From the NCBI GenBank assembly GCA_013397865.1, contig VZTI01003251.1, positions 1,518,231 to 1,582,230 on the forward strand: a stretch of 64,000 nt of DNA, read 5' to 3'. Both the position numbers and the translations under genes were made by a program. Under the pieces are notes generated by a model that was not told the DNA's origin, made no database searches, and was given only the letters and a program-made list of their open reading frames with translations. Shown here piece after piece: positions 28,801 through 41,230 of this stretch. The stretch is from Struthidea cinerea. Lineage: Eukaryota; Chordata; Aves; Passeriformes; Corcoracidae. Every line of letters starts with the position of its first letter. The stretch's first letter is position 1.

Positions 28801-31800
28801 CAGCCTGTCCATCACATGCGTGCTTGCTCTACACTGACCCAAGAAAGCTGACTTAGAAAAAACAAAAAGCAGAGTGCACATGCTGTTAGTCAGCTCCCTG
28901 AACAAGCTGTGCATGGATTATACAGGTGCCCTGGAAAGAGACCATGAGACTGCGTCACATGGAGGGAAGGGAAAAGGAACCACAGCAGTGTTGACTTGAG
29001 TTGGTTTAAGCTGTTGTGTAACAACACGTAAAACTACTTATTTCGTAGCTTAAAGTGATTAGAAAATAAAGACTTGAATGAATCGGATTCTGTCAGGCTG
29101 GATGCATACACAAAAATTGCACAGACAATCTCAATACAAAGGTAGGCTACCCTCAGGCTTGATGTTTAATGTTACCTAGCTTACGGTATTACCACAGTGT
29201 GCTTTCCAGATGAGACACAAGCCTTTCAGTTCAGGGCTTTATTTCAAATAAAAGTGTGTCATTCGCTGCTGTTTTCCTAGCCAGAAGCCCCAAGTTTTAA
29301 ATGGCTGTCAGATATTTTTGCCAAAGGAAGCAAGTTAATGACTGAAAGATTAGATGACTCAGAGAAAACAGGTACAGCAATAAATCTAATATATGAAAAC
29401 ATGAGAAAATGATGAGCGGGTCAGAAGTTCTTCAGCCGTAAGCACTTCTGATAGAGCTAGGCTTCCCTAAGGAAGGCAGCCATGAAAACCTAAGATAGAG
29501 GCCATGAGACTCAAATTCTCACATGCATTGATCATGTAAGCAAAAACAACTCAAAGACTTGCCTTGTCCCCAGCCTGCCAGCATCCTCACGAACCCACAT
29601 GTTTAAGCAAGACACTGTGCCAGCATCATGTCCTTAATAAAGCTGCCATATCCCAGTGGTTACTTGTCACCCCCACTGCACAGACTACTCACCCTCCAAT
29701 TGAAGATGGCCAAAAGAAACCCCAAACTTTGTAATTTTAGAAGACTTTTAGTCATTATACACTAATGTAGATGGAAAAGGTATAGTTATTTTGAAATCCA
29801 TGCACATGAGTAACGTGTCTTTATCACGGCTTACAGGTTCTTGCAAAATAAATGCAAAAATACTCTCATTTGCTTCTATCACCACACTAACAGATGTTGA
29901 AGGAAGACAAAACAAAGGAACAAAACATATGGAAAAGCTTGGAAGCTGGTCCCTAGAAAAATGACAGATCTGTGGAGACAAGTTTACCTTGGAGCATGCC
30001 AGCATCCACTACTGGTGCAACAACAGCTCTCAGGGCTTCCGTTTGGGAAGATGTATGAAAAGTGATTTAAGTGTGCTGACAAAGATGAAGAAAATAACTT
30101 TTGATATTACAACCTATGAGCACTCAAATAGAAGTAAATAAAGGAGTAAGAAATATACAGAGAGAATATGACTTATTTTTTTAAACTGACATAGTAGCAT
30201 CATGAAGCTCTTGTACCATTTTTCATTGGTATTCTCAATACTCGTGCAGTGCACAGTGCAGTTCATTACTGCAGTCCTGGGAAGGTCAACAAAAAGCACA
30301 ACGAACTCTCAGTGATTTTTATCCTGAGATCCCAAGTCTGTAATCCAGACAATGCTGATTTTAAGGCATAGTTAATTCTGGCTACACAACCACCAAAGTC
30401 CACCTTCCATAATATTTTGACTCCTGGCATTAAAACCAAACACAGACTTTTACTTCAACAGGTCAGAGAAGGTATTTTTTTTCATCTCTCACAAGTAGAA
30501 GAGAATGAATGTTTTTTCTCCAGTGTGCTGTAATGCAGGTACCCAGTAAAATGCCTTTTGTTCAGGACAAGGTGGCCAATTAATCTGATTGCCGACATCA
30601 CAGTGTTACTGACTTCACAATTCTGTCCTTTAGGGATGACATCAATTTTCAAGGTGCTACTCTATATGCATTTAAGTGTAAACTAGAATGGATAGCTACA
30701 ATTTTATTACATATTTGCTGAACTTTTTTCCTTCCTTGCACATAGGTTTGAGCTGTAACTTTCTCAAATCTGGGAGTCCCTGTATGAAGGAAATGTGTGG
30801 ACTTTTTCCTGCTGAAGATAAATGCAATTGTCAAATACTGTGCCTACTCAATGAACTGGTCTGGTTTTGGTTGGGAGTTTTTCTTGGTGGGGTTTTTTAA
30901 ACAGCAGTGGGATCCAAGGGTCACTTTGCATTTAGGATTACAGTTTAAATTTAGTGGAATAACTACCGATGTTTATTTAGTTAGGTCTGACTGCTGTCTG
31001 CAGCTAACATGGGGAAAAAGAAGCACATTAATACATCCAAATTTGTAGATGAGAACTGATACTTCTGGAAGTACATTTCATGTAAGAAGTTCATATTTTA
31101 GCAGGATAATGGTACACCTAACATTCAAGACAGAAAGGATAACAAATATCAAGTCATTAAGGACTTTAATGTGCTAAAGCAAATAATGTGCACCACAGAA
31201 AATCTAAAGAATATGCTGGAGAGCTCCATAAACTATTTACATTCATTTGTAAATTATTCTTGAAAAAACTCGTGAAGCTCCGGATTATTTCCAGAAGAAA
31301 AGCAGAAGGAAGCTTAGAGTTGTGTCTTTATGAAAGGCAATAAATGGGACTATCTAGGAAATCATAAGTCATTTGGCCTTGAAGTGCTGTTCAAGCAAGC
31401 AAATTACAGAAGGTAATCAATAAACACAAAAATAAAACAATTAAGCAAAATTATGCTACTTAGCACCATTTCAAGGAAGGTTACTTAACATGGCCACTAA
31501 CTTTTTGATGATATATGCTTTCCAAAGTTTTGAAACAAACATCCACACCCTACAAATTTATGTAAGCCATTCAATTATTATTAAAAATAGTTATTTTCAC
31601 TCTTAATCTGGCTAATCAATATAATTTTAAATTAGTTTTCCATTAGATCTCTTTGTGCTACTCCAGACCCATAATAAGAATTTAGACAAAAAAGTAAAGA
31701 GTTGGTAGATAACAACTAAATTATTTATCAACCCTCTGCCACCACCTCTCCACTTATTTCCAGTTCATTTCCCATCTCTTGGCTTACTTTATGACACTTA

Positions 31801-34694
31801 GTGCCTGTTAAAAACCAACAAAACTAATTCTAAGTGAGGTGCTTGACAGGCAAAAGCATCATCTGAAGATCTGGACTGCACTACTGTACAATTCAAGTTC
31901 TACTCTTCTACTTCATGTTTAAAGTTTATTTCCTTTCTCCATTTTCCTTGCTTCAAAAGGTAAGAAGAAAAAAAAAATAAATACATTTTCTTATCAAAAA
32001 CTTATACTACACTGAACAGGACTTTTGCAGCCAGTGCAATTTGTCACAGTTAAGGAGAACAGCTGCATATTTTCTCTTCAGTAATACTTCAAGTGTCTCC
32101 TGATTTAAAGCAAGACTATATTGTCAAATAAATCTTCATACATCATCTTATATCTGCCAGCTCTTTATGTGGAAAGTATATTTTTACATTTTGGGTGGAT
32201 TCAAAATTTATTAGTCATATTTAAGCATGGCAGCTAAAAACAGAGGAGCATATCATACCCTCTCACAGAGATGTGGAGTTGAGCTGAAGAAAGGTTCTCA
32301 GATTTTCTGCATGAAAGGCTTTTATTTTCCCCTGGTTGTTTATTGCCTTTAGCTTAGGGAAACAAGTTTTTCTCTAGCTCTTAGGAATATTTTACATAGC
32401 TTTGTGGGTTTTTTAAATCTTTTGGACAATTACAAACTTTAATGTACCTGCTAGTTCATTCATGGCTGTTAAGAATCATCTTTTGCTGTAAATAGTTTCA
32501 AAACTAGTGCTCCCTAAATGAAAGAATACATTTATTTTATTTGCATTCCTTTTGAGCTGTTTTTCAGTAAAATAAGAGATGACTCCTTTCACACCCTGCT
32601 TCCAGCCTTTGAAGAAAAATCTTGTATCCAGACCGTGCAGCAATTGCACCACCTGATGGACCTATCAACGGAATCCTAATTATCCTGCAGATTTTTCACA
32701 ACAGCAGGTCAGAACTTAGCTCCAATTATCAGCCTGATTAACCATGGCTTCAGCAAATTTTTGAGTTAAATTCAAGAACAGAAGTGTATGTACAGAACAG
32801 CATGGAGTAGATACTGCTGATATTCTTGATGACCTGCCTGTCATTACAGTTGACTGACACTAAGGTGAAGCACAGCACACACGATCTCCCACATATTTTT
32901 AATACTGATTTGGAAAATGTTTAGAACTGTCTGTGACTACTGTTGGAAAATCAATTTTCTTTGTTTTGGGATTTTTTTTTTTCAGCATAGGTGAACTACA
33001 TTAACATTCAGGAACTACATTAAATTTTATTTAAAATGTTCTTTCCATCAAATTCATGTACTAAGATATGACCTTATTATTGTTTCTATTTTCCCCTATA
33101 GAGCAGGGCAGACCGTTATAAATATGTCAGAATTCTGGACTGAACTGCTGGTGTTGGGGTCTCTGAGGATCACCCTAACTTCATAAAAATTACTTTAAAC
33201 CCTAACTTCAGGACCTTGGTTTAAAATGTGGTCAGAGCTGAAATTTTCACTACAAAAATGGTGAAAACTTTGGGATTTGGTCCTTTAAGAAGGGTACCAC
33301 TGACTCATTCATTAATTGATAGCCTACATCTACATTTTTAGCTATGCTTAGTTTTGCTTCCTCTTACACATTGTGTGACTTTTTGAACTGATTGGAAACT
33401 GACAATCATCTGCTTCCTGACTAATGCAAATTCAAAACTCTCTGGCACTTTTTAAAACTGCAATCATTAAAACTCTTGGCTAAATAGGTCATATTAAAAA
33501 AAAAAAAAGAAAAAAAAGATCCACTGTATTTTTAAAGACCTCTCTAAAAAAGAGCAAACAAAAAATGTGTTTGGCTAATGAGAATCAAAAGCCAATCTAC
33601 AGCAGGAGGCAAGACAAAGTGGATGCGTGGTAAACAAACTTCTCTAATGAAATGTTCAATAGGACTCATAATTTAATGAGACATTTTAAGCCTGTTAAAT
33701 GTCACCTTTAGCCCAGAAGATGGAGCATTATGCTAAAATATTACAAAACAAAAAGCATAAGTGAACTTCCCAAAGTATAACATTATCCCAACAGACCTTT
33801 GGCAGCTTCACTGCTGCTGAAGTGAATACAGCCCATGGGGCAAACAACGCCTCAGTGCTCAGGGAGAAAAGAAGAGGGCCTGGAAGCGCTCAGTCTGCTC
33901 CGAGTCCACTGTCACACCTCGTCCTTCCAGCCAATTTCTGCCACTGTGGAGTGGGCAGAGTGCTGGGCCAAACTTCCTTCTTTTCTGATTCTTCCTACAG
34001 CTGCCCCAGCAAATGCTGCCCAGTTACAGGGATATGATCACTCTAGAAGGTAATGAAGCATCTCCAGTGAGAACTCGAAGTATTCCTAGCACCTCTCCTG
34101 AGCTTCTGTGGGCAGATTCAGAATGCAATGGTCTCACCAGGTGTCAAAATTCATTTGGAGCAGAGCTTCTGGTTTTCTTTCCTTTGAAAGGCATCTAATA
34201 CATACATGCAATCAATGCTTTAAGAAATGACCCTACATGAACAAAATTGAAATAATCAGGGCATTCCCTTCAAAACTGCACTACTGCTCTGAACTTAATT
34301 GCTAATGGAGACAGAAGTCCAAGTCTGACCTCCAGTCAGGACACCGAGTAGACACAAGTGCTTTTACCTCCCCTCAGAGGACACAGAAGAGGAAATGGCT
34401 GCATAAAGATGAAAAGTCAACCCGACTTCTACTGATACATGCTTATAAAATTTCTTTTTAATATTTTAAAAATCTTTAAAACACTCATTTAAATAATGTA
34501 TTTGATGTAGTATGTTGAATTACACAAGTTTATTGGGCACAACATACATGTAATACAACGTATGAGTTTGCTAGTGAATAAGTTTGGAAGTTTAAACACA
34601 AACAAGTTCTGAAAGCAGCAACTTGATATTCTTCCCTGCTCTCTTCAAATTTCTAAACCAAAGTAACAAGTAAAAGGGTATTTATTATAGTTCA

Positions 34695-34757
34695 ATTCAG
34701 AAGGAAATTCAGAAAGAAATTAATTCAGAAGGAAATTCAGACGGAATTCAGAAGGAA
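34695..34757. repeat. Minisatellite, five copies of a 12-base unit
   Basis: The unit ATTCAGAAGGAA occurs at 34695, 34707 (one mismatch), 34723, 34735 (one mismatch) and 34746, with a 4-base spacer between copies two and three and a one-base overlap between the last two. This is a short, imperfect tandem array in noncoding DNA. Confidence 0.9.
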
Positions 34758-35046
34758 AGAAAAAACAGCATAGAGCATAACAAATTTTAGTAAGACAAAG
34801 CTTATTTTGCAAGGCTAGTAGTAATATTGGAAACCAGCAAGTGTTCAAAGCCTAGCCTGCTTCTTAGAGACTTTTATTCCCTACTCAATCTACTGTACAC
34901 CTAAACTGAACAAGTCCAAACACTGGCTCTTCAGCTTAGCAAGCAGAGTTACCCTTCTGCAGCTTACAAATATTCTGTAAAACACTTTCTTCTTAGGTAG
35001 AATTAAAACACCTCTATATCAGTCCTAGGCTGGTGAGTATATTATC

Positions 35047-35088
35047 TTTTCTCTCCCTTTTCTTTTCCTCTCTCTCTCTTTTTCCTCC
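35047..35088. repeat. Polypyrimidine (CT-rich) tract
   Basis: A 40-base stretch of only C and T on the plus strand, including a short TC dinucleotide run. No exon follows it, so it is probably simple sequence and not a splice acceptor tract. Confidence 0.8.
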
Positions 35089-36649
35089 TAATTTCTTGAA
35101 ATCTATTGTAAGCCAGACTAAAAAATGCCAGTCAAAGCCTTAGTAAATGCCTTGTTGTGTCTTACTAAATTAAAGTTTGCTAAGATGAGGTTTGTGAAGT
35201 GCCTTACTTGTCTGGGTGCTGTTTTAAAATTTGCAAAGTACCTTATTCTACCTTAATGGTCTAAAGTTTGCAAATAAAAGCCTGTTACTGAACCTCCTGA
35301 GAATGTTGTTGTTGCTCCCAAATGAATGAAATTAATGAATGAAATTCCCCTCCCCTTAAACTTGCTGAGCGAGCCAGGCTATAACAATCACAAAGCAACA
35401 GAGCTTCTGAGGAACTTTTCTATAAACCGATTTGCTGCAAACAAAAGTAATATGCTGAAAAAAATTCCAGTAGATCTACATGGCCTTGGTCCACAGAACC
35501 ACACTTTGGTATATGAGTCTGATGAAGCTCAAAAACAAAACTATTTAAGGATTTTATTTATTTCACATTTAGCTTGAAAGTAAAAACTAATGCCTAAATT
35601 CAAACAACTTGATGAAGGAAAGGATTACAGGAAAAGTAAGTAACTGTGGGATGGGTACTAAATATATTTTAAACTAAAATCCAGACAGCCTGAAAATAAT
35701 TTCTTTTATTATCTGGACAGATCTGTCCACCCCAGTTCCTTAAGTGTTTTCTCATCCAGCCTTCCAATAACCTATTTGTTAAAGAATTTCTAGACCTCGA
35801 TAAACCCAATAGAGCACAAACACTATTTTTATTTCGTAGTTATATTTTACAGAGGAACAGCCAGGATGAAGTCACATGAGCTTCTCTGTAGGTTGGGTGT
35901 TTGTTTAATGGCCACTGAGGAAAAATACACGAGATTTTACACTCTAAATACACTTTTCTGGGAAATAAGAATTGCCATGTAAGATTGTAGTTGGAGCAAG
36001 GATAGAGCAACTAAAGAAACCGGAAACATAATAAATCATTCTGATTAATGGAAATCATTCATGTCATAGACCTTTCAGAGAAAAATAAAAATAAACCCCA
36101 AGCCCCACTGTATTTCTGTGAGTTTTTGACTAAACCCAGCAAGACAAAAAAATTATGATTTAAAAAAGACCATCCATCATTCCTCAGTGCTGCTACTTTT
36201 CACCTAAGGATAAAACAACAAAAAAATCTGAATGCAAATGATTACATTTTTAAGTGTTCAGCCTTTCATCCCAGCTTTATTTACCAATGCTACTCACAGC
36301 AAAGTGCATTTGAGAATTTCAAATAATTTTCCTTCCAAAAAAGCTTCAGAAGCTCCTTGTGAGCTAATAAAACACTATGCATAGTTATGAACTATGTAAA
36401 TACATATTAAATTAATGTCACTATTGAAATGAATGGTATCATTTTATAAAAATGCCAGTATTTTAGAGAGATTAGTGCTAGTGCTCTTACTCTCAGCTCC
36501 TCACACAGTTATGCAAAGCAACAGCTTCCGAAGACCAAACAAAACCAGGGCAGAATCTTTTCTTGAACATAAATGAAAACAATAGTCCCATTTATGAATG
36601 CACATTTGAAACATCCTCACTTATTCTGAGATTTAGACTGCAGAGAGAG

Positions 36650-36850
36650 AACCATCTGAAAATTGTCACAATTACAAATGCACTCAAAATATTGTTTCCA
36701 AATCAATCATTGGATTAATCATTAGTGCCCCACAAGCCTTAATGCACTACGACAGCATTAATAAAATATGTCAGTGTTCACAGTTGTAGACTACTCTGCT
36801 ATGCAAATAACAAATCTACTAAAATGAAGCATCTCAGGAGCCTCTTTTCT
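36650..36850. promoter_or_regulatory. Possible conserved noncoding element (homeodomain and POU motifs)
   Basis: Within about 150 bases there are several TAAT-core words: GGATTAATCATTAG around 36713, CTTAATG near 36739 and CATTAATAAA near 36757. A perfect octamer ATGCAAAT lies at 36801-36808. It is roughly 1.6 kb upstream of the CpG island. The density is higher than I would expect even in AT-rich DNA, but this was judged by eye. An enhancer role is inference only. Confidence 0.25.
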
Positions 36851-37588
36851 TATTGCAACATCAAATGTTTCAATAAAAGCAATAAACCATAAAATGTTCA
36901 GTGGATTTAACAGAGCAACAAAATTTTTAGTGTACATCCTAGATACCCTTCAGCTATTCGTAACCATTATACCCTACTTTAGTTTATTGAATATCTACTA
37001 TATGGCAAAATGGAAAAGCTTGAGGCTATGCTGTGAGGAACACCTAACCAGCACATCCTGGCATTGCTGATGAAAGAAACAGCTCTGTATGTCCTGTCGT
37101 CCAAGGAAATAAACAAATCAACAAGGAGGAAACAAATGGGTGTATATTTGTAAACACTGACAAAGCAACATTCAGATTTTACGATTCAGGTTTTGTGAAA
37201 AACATAACGTTTCTTTTTTCAAATTTTTAAATATATTTCACAGTATTTTCTGCTGGGTGAACATATCTTCATGTCAGGAAGGTAGCAGGATATTACAGAG
37301 ATGGGCTATCTTACCCTGGAATTTCACACAGAGGAATTTTCCATGCCTAGAACCAGCTTAGGACAGCTGGAGCTTTGTCACTGCTACTGCTATTCAGCTG
37401 TTCCTGAGAGAGACCCTCTGGGTCTGAGATCCCAAAGTTTGCGCTCTCTCGAGCAGACAGCAAGGAGCTTCAGCCTGTGAAAACTTCCAGGACTTTGTCT
37501 TCCCCAAAGCCAGCTCTAGTGAACTGCACAGGACAAACACTAGACCTGTACTTGTTACAGGAGTTTGTGCACGGAATACGATTGGCCA

Positions 37589-37653
37589 ATATATGAAATA
37601 TATATACATATATATATTTCATATATTATATTATTTATATATATATATATTTC
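37589..37653. repeat. AT microsatellite with an internal palindrome
   Basis: Alternating AT sequence in which 37595-37620 reads nearly the same on both strands (GAAATATATA at one end, TATATATTTC at the other), so it could form a hairpin or cruciform. It is followed by a second run of TA repeats. It lies less than 1 kb from the CpG island. Confidence 0.85.
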
Positions 37654-38570
37654 TTTATGCTGGCATAAAGAAATGCCCAATTTGAACTATAAATCAGCAT
37701 GTAACAATTGCATGTGTTTATTTCCAAGGAGTAATAAATTATTTTAGAAAGAAAACAGCATGCAAAACAATGTATTCTGACTTGTCATAGGCAACAAGAC
37801 AAACAGTATCGTTCATAACCCCCTCAGCCTTTTAGTAACACTCATTTCTAGCAGGACAATTCCTGTCACTGGGATTTGTTATAAAGAAGCTGTATTTCCC
37901 TAATTTCACCTCAAGTGTGTAAGTATCTCAGAAAACTTCCAAATTCTGTGTCTTTTCTCCCAGATCACCCAGCAAAACCCATGGAATTGCGCTGAGCTTG
38001 GTCCCAATTCCAGTCCATGGCCCCCACGCCCTCAACGAAGCAGCGTGAGAGCTGCCAGACGAGCCTCCACAGTGTTACCAAAAACCGGGAATAAAACTCC
38101 TTAACAACAATGCAGGCTTAAGAAGCAGGGCATGACTTCATTACAGCGCCGGATGCACGGGGGATAACTCCGCCTAATGCGGGTGCAGGGCACAAGAAGG
38201 TACACGCATTTATTAGCCAGAAGTACACTTGCTGTGTGGTTACACACGTGCTTACAGAACCTTCCACGATCTTCCACGTGGCCCTGATTTTCCGCCCTGG
38301 CTCTGAGAGCTGCACATGTTTCTGAACACGCTGGACTGGGCGGCCTGAGCTCGTTACTGAACTCGGAACGTCCCACGGCCGCGACACAAAGTTCCATGAA
38401 CTGCTGCTGCTGCCCGAGCGAGTCACCGCACCGCGATCCGCACCCTCCCTGGGCAGCTGTTCCACAGCCCCGCCAGCCTCGAGGGAAAGTTCTTCCTCGT
38501 GTCGAGGTGAAACGTCTTGTCCTTTAGTTGATGGCCACTGTCGCTGGGCACCACTGAAGAGTTTTTACAG

Positions 38571-38576
38571 GTAAGA
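38571..38576 (+). other. ATF7IP2: Consensus splice donor, candidate end of noncoding exon 1
   Basis: TTTTTACAG is followed by GTAAGAA, a near-perfect donor, at the edge of the CpG island. If used, the first, untranslated ATF7IP2 exon ends at 38570 and would splice to an acceptor just before the candidate start codon at 40977. A second possible donor (CTAAG then GTAAAG) follows at 38596. Confidence 0.45.
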
Positions 38577-38902
38577 ACTGATGACTATTGCTAAGGTAAA
38601 GGTCGAATTGGTAACCAGCCGCTCGTGCGACTTTCTGGGGGAGTCGCGACATGTTGCGGCGGCGATGAGGGGCAGCATCGGGCGGGCTCCCCACGCGCGC
38701 CCCCGACGGGCCGGCCCCCCTCGCGGCCCGGGCGGTCGGTCCCCTCAGCGCTCCTGGTGCGAGCCGGCCGGTCCTGTCCCGCCGGCCAAGGGGAAGGCGG
38801 CGGTTCCCGTCCCCCTGCACCGCGCAAGGTGCCCGGGAGGGCGACAGATGCGAGCTGAGGGAGCGGCTCAGGGCGGCTCCGCGTCTGCCGCGACAGAGCG
38901 GC

Positions 38903-38909
38903 NNNNNNN
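38903..38909. other. Assembly gap (seven N)
   Basis: Seven undetermined bases inside the GC-rich core of the CpG island. The true missing length may differ, as such placeholders are common where GC-rich sequence fails to assemble. Any reading frame across it is meaningless. Confidence 1.
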
Positions 38910-38977
38910 GGCCTCCTGTGTGCTCCCGGGCAGAGGGAACGCGGAGGACCATCGCCAGGGTTGGCCGCCTCGTTCTG

Positions 38978-39170
38978 TAGAGTCACGGAATCATCCGGGG
39001 TGGAAGAGACCTTTAAGATCATCCAATCCAGCCGTCAACCCAGGACCACTGTAATCACCCCTAAACCACTAAACTGCATCATCCAGCACCACATTCAGAC
39101 CTCTTAAACACCTGCAGGGATGGTAACTCCAAAACGTTGGAGCCTCTCCAAACTCCTTGGCTTTGCCAGG
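38978..39170 (-). mobile_element. CR1 LINE fragment, 3' end, inverted
   Basis: On the plus strand the sequence opens with GAGTCACGGAATCATC and continues through GGTGGAAGAGACC, AAGATCATCCAATCC and CAGGGATGGTAACTCC. This is the reverse-strand form of the avian CR1 3' untranslated end, so the element is oriented minus. Only about 190 bases are present, the usual 5'-truncated form. The sequence is diverged from the consensus I remember, so it is an old copy. It abuts the CpG island and lies in the presumed first intron of ATF7IP2. Confidence 0.85.
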
Positions 39171-40951
39171 GCCAAGAAGGGGTTTGGTCTCGGTGGGTCA
39201 CACTGGGGCAGGGGGCTCTGACGGCCGTGAGGTGGGAGCACAGGCAGGAACAGCAGCAGGGTTTGCTGCCTTATGGTGAGCTCTGACCTGTACCATCAAA
39301 AAACGTGGTGGCATTACACCAGTAAGCTGTTGTGAATACACAGAAGTTTTGCTGTAACAAACTTGTGAAAAACTCACAAGGTGGATGTGGTCGCATTGAC
39401 GTGAGGACACATTTCTGTATGGAAGGTGAATAGAAGGCTGGTATGTAGGGGTTATGTGAGATTTTCACTAGAAAATTAAACACGTGTAACTGAAACAGGT
39501 ATCTTTAAACCTGCATTTCAGAGAGAGGTTGAAATGACAAGAGTCTCTGATCACTGGCAAATTGGTGAAAGGGTGACAACAGGGTGGTGGAAAAGTTGTC
39601 AAAGGGAAAAAACATACAATCCACTTAATTCACTTTTCTTTGTCAGAAGCCATGGTATTTGCAGCAGAGAATGAACAAGCACTGCCTGGATCATTTTAGT
39701 AAAATCTTCCTGGCTACATAGCAGGAAGGCAACAAATGAAGGAGTGCAATGAGAACAAGGCTAGGGAGCTGGCTCAGTATCTCCTTGCTCTGAGGCCAAA
39801 AGCCAGTCCATTTTAGTAGTCGTAGGAGGCTGAGACCTTCTGTGCAATATGCAAAAACAGCGTGGGTATAGAATGTGATGGAAAATCTAAAAACTATAGA
39901 AGAAATAGAGGAATTTCCTCAATTTTTTCAGTGTTGCTGTTTCCTGACGCAATGTGTTCCTTGCATCTTACAAGGATGGGGCTGCAAGTGGCACACATCC
40001 AGAAGAGAAAAATTAGTGTATTAAGAAGTGTTTGGAAAATGTGATCTACAAGAAAATACTGAATACATTGGGAAATGAAAGACTGAACAGAATCTAATCT
40101 TCCGTTAGATAAGAGAGCTTCTGTGCAGATGCAGGGAATAACTTTATGGTCCTGGAGGATAGGATGAGTACTAACAGGCTTAAAATGCCAGTCACTTGTG
40201 AAGCATGAATTTGTGAAGACTGCAACATGTCTTGGAGTGGCTGTGGAGTTTCAGATGGGGTTGAGACTTTTGACAAATGTTTGCTAGGGATAATACAGGT
40301 ATCATTTATCATTCCATCGGCAGGGGAATGAGCCAGTGTCCTAGTGGGCCCCAAGCAGCTCTGGGTGCTTAACTTTGTCGTCCTAACTTGTCAGTCATTT
40401 GGTGCTGAATCATGTGGAAAATAGAATTGAATCTAGGCGGACAGCAGAGACAGACACGTAGAGGAGAAACAGGTGCCTTTACCTTTGAAAATGAGATGAC
40501 ACGTAAACAACATTAAGAGTAGCTTTAACTTGCTGAAGTTAAGTGGAAGCAATAGAACCAACACGGCTGTAATTTCTATCACATATTTATGTTTCCTATG
40601 AACAAAGGCTTTCTGGCACAGCTTGTGTGTGTTCTGTGCTGACCTGAGTACAACTGAGAAGTCTGAACAAACAGCACTGGGCACTGTTAGTGCAACTCTC
40701 TGCATTTTGCTTAGTGTTCCATCCATTATCCAAAAATTTCTTAAACTGATGGGGGGACATTTTCACTTTGAATGAGACTCACACTTGTGACACTCACATT
40801 TTTGACAACTTGATGTTTTCCTGCTCTAAAATTATTTAAAATAGGATTTATTTCAAAACCATAAAAAATAAAGACTTCAGATATGAGTTACTTCATGCAT
40901 TTGGTTTTAAGATCCAGTTCTTTCTTAGAGCACACAGACAAATACTTGCAG
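39171..40951 (+). other. ATF7IP2: Probable ATF7IP2 intron 1
   Basis: No open frame here has family resemblance or paired splice sites. If exon 1 ends at 38570, this is the remainder of the first intron after the CR1 fragment. Confidence 0.4.
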
Positions 40952-41230
40952 AAACATTTGAGAGAAAAAAAAAACCATGGATCTAAGGAATCAAAAGGAA
41001 GCAAAAGAAATTAGGAAAATAAGGAATACTTCAACAGAGAAGGAGATTTTATATGGCTTGCAAACTAGAGATCTTTTTTTTCAGCCAAGTATCTTAGGTA
41101 CAATCTGCAAAAGTAAGAATTGTGTCAAAAGAAAGGTGTTTTCTAAATCAAATGTGCCTTTGGTGGTACATGTAAAACATAACCAGTGTTCTGAACAACA
41201 GTCAGTGTCTGACAAGAATGTTCTTTTGGT
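40952..41230 (+). CDS. ATF7IP2: ATF7IP2 candidate first coding exon
   Basis: An acceptor (ACTTGCAG) at 40951 precedes ACCATGG, a strong initiation context, with ATG at 40977. The open frame gives 84 codons of a basic, polar, low-complexity protein starting MDLRNQKEAKEIRKIR. Family members ATF7IP and ATF7IP2 begin with a short basic conserved block; the resemblance here is weak. The frame closes with TAA at 41232-41234, but a donor (GTAAAT) at 41231 lies just before it, so splicing would avoid the stop and leave two bases, in phase with the acceptor at 41634. In a different frame 41218-41418 also stays open, which could mean that an ancestral larger exon has been frameshifted. The assignment rests on position and phase more than on similarity. 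Confidence 0.4.

Larger units (their letters stand above)
25880..38300. other. Noncoding AT-rich DNA, no exon recognised
   Basis: Long AT-rich stretch. The plus-strand open frame 25811-26314 (167 codons) begins in the GC-rich block and runs into low-complexity hydrophobic codons; it has no family resemblance. Simple repeats at 34695-34757, 35047-35088 and 37589-37653 and a homeodomain-type motif cluster near 36.7 kb are listed separately. Nothing else could be supported. Confidence 0.5.
38340..38975 (+). promoter_or_regulatory. ATF7IP2: CpG island, probable ATF7IP2 promoter
   Basis: This is the only CpG-dense stretch in the window; the core at about 38640-38900 is very GC-rich and full of CpG, including GC-box-like words. 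It lies 2 kb upstream of the first candidate ATF7IP2 coding exon on the same strand, so it is the natural promoter for that gene. A strong plus-strand splice donor sits at its left shoulder (38571). The core being downstream of that donor means the transcription start could be at either position, or transcription could be bidirectional. Open frames of more than 140 codons here on both strands are an effect of GC richness and run through the N gap, so they are not annotated. Confidence 0.7.

Noticed and set aside
38524..39054. Open frames of 140 to 157 codons on both strands in the CpG island
   Set aside because: They cross the N gap and owe their length to scarcity of stop codons in GC-rich sequence; the plus-strand one runs into a CR1 fragment.
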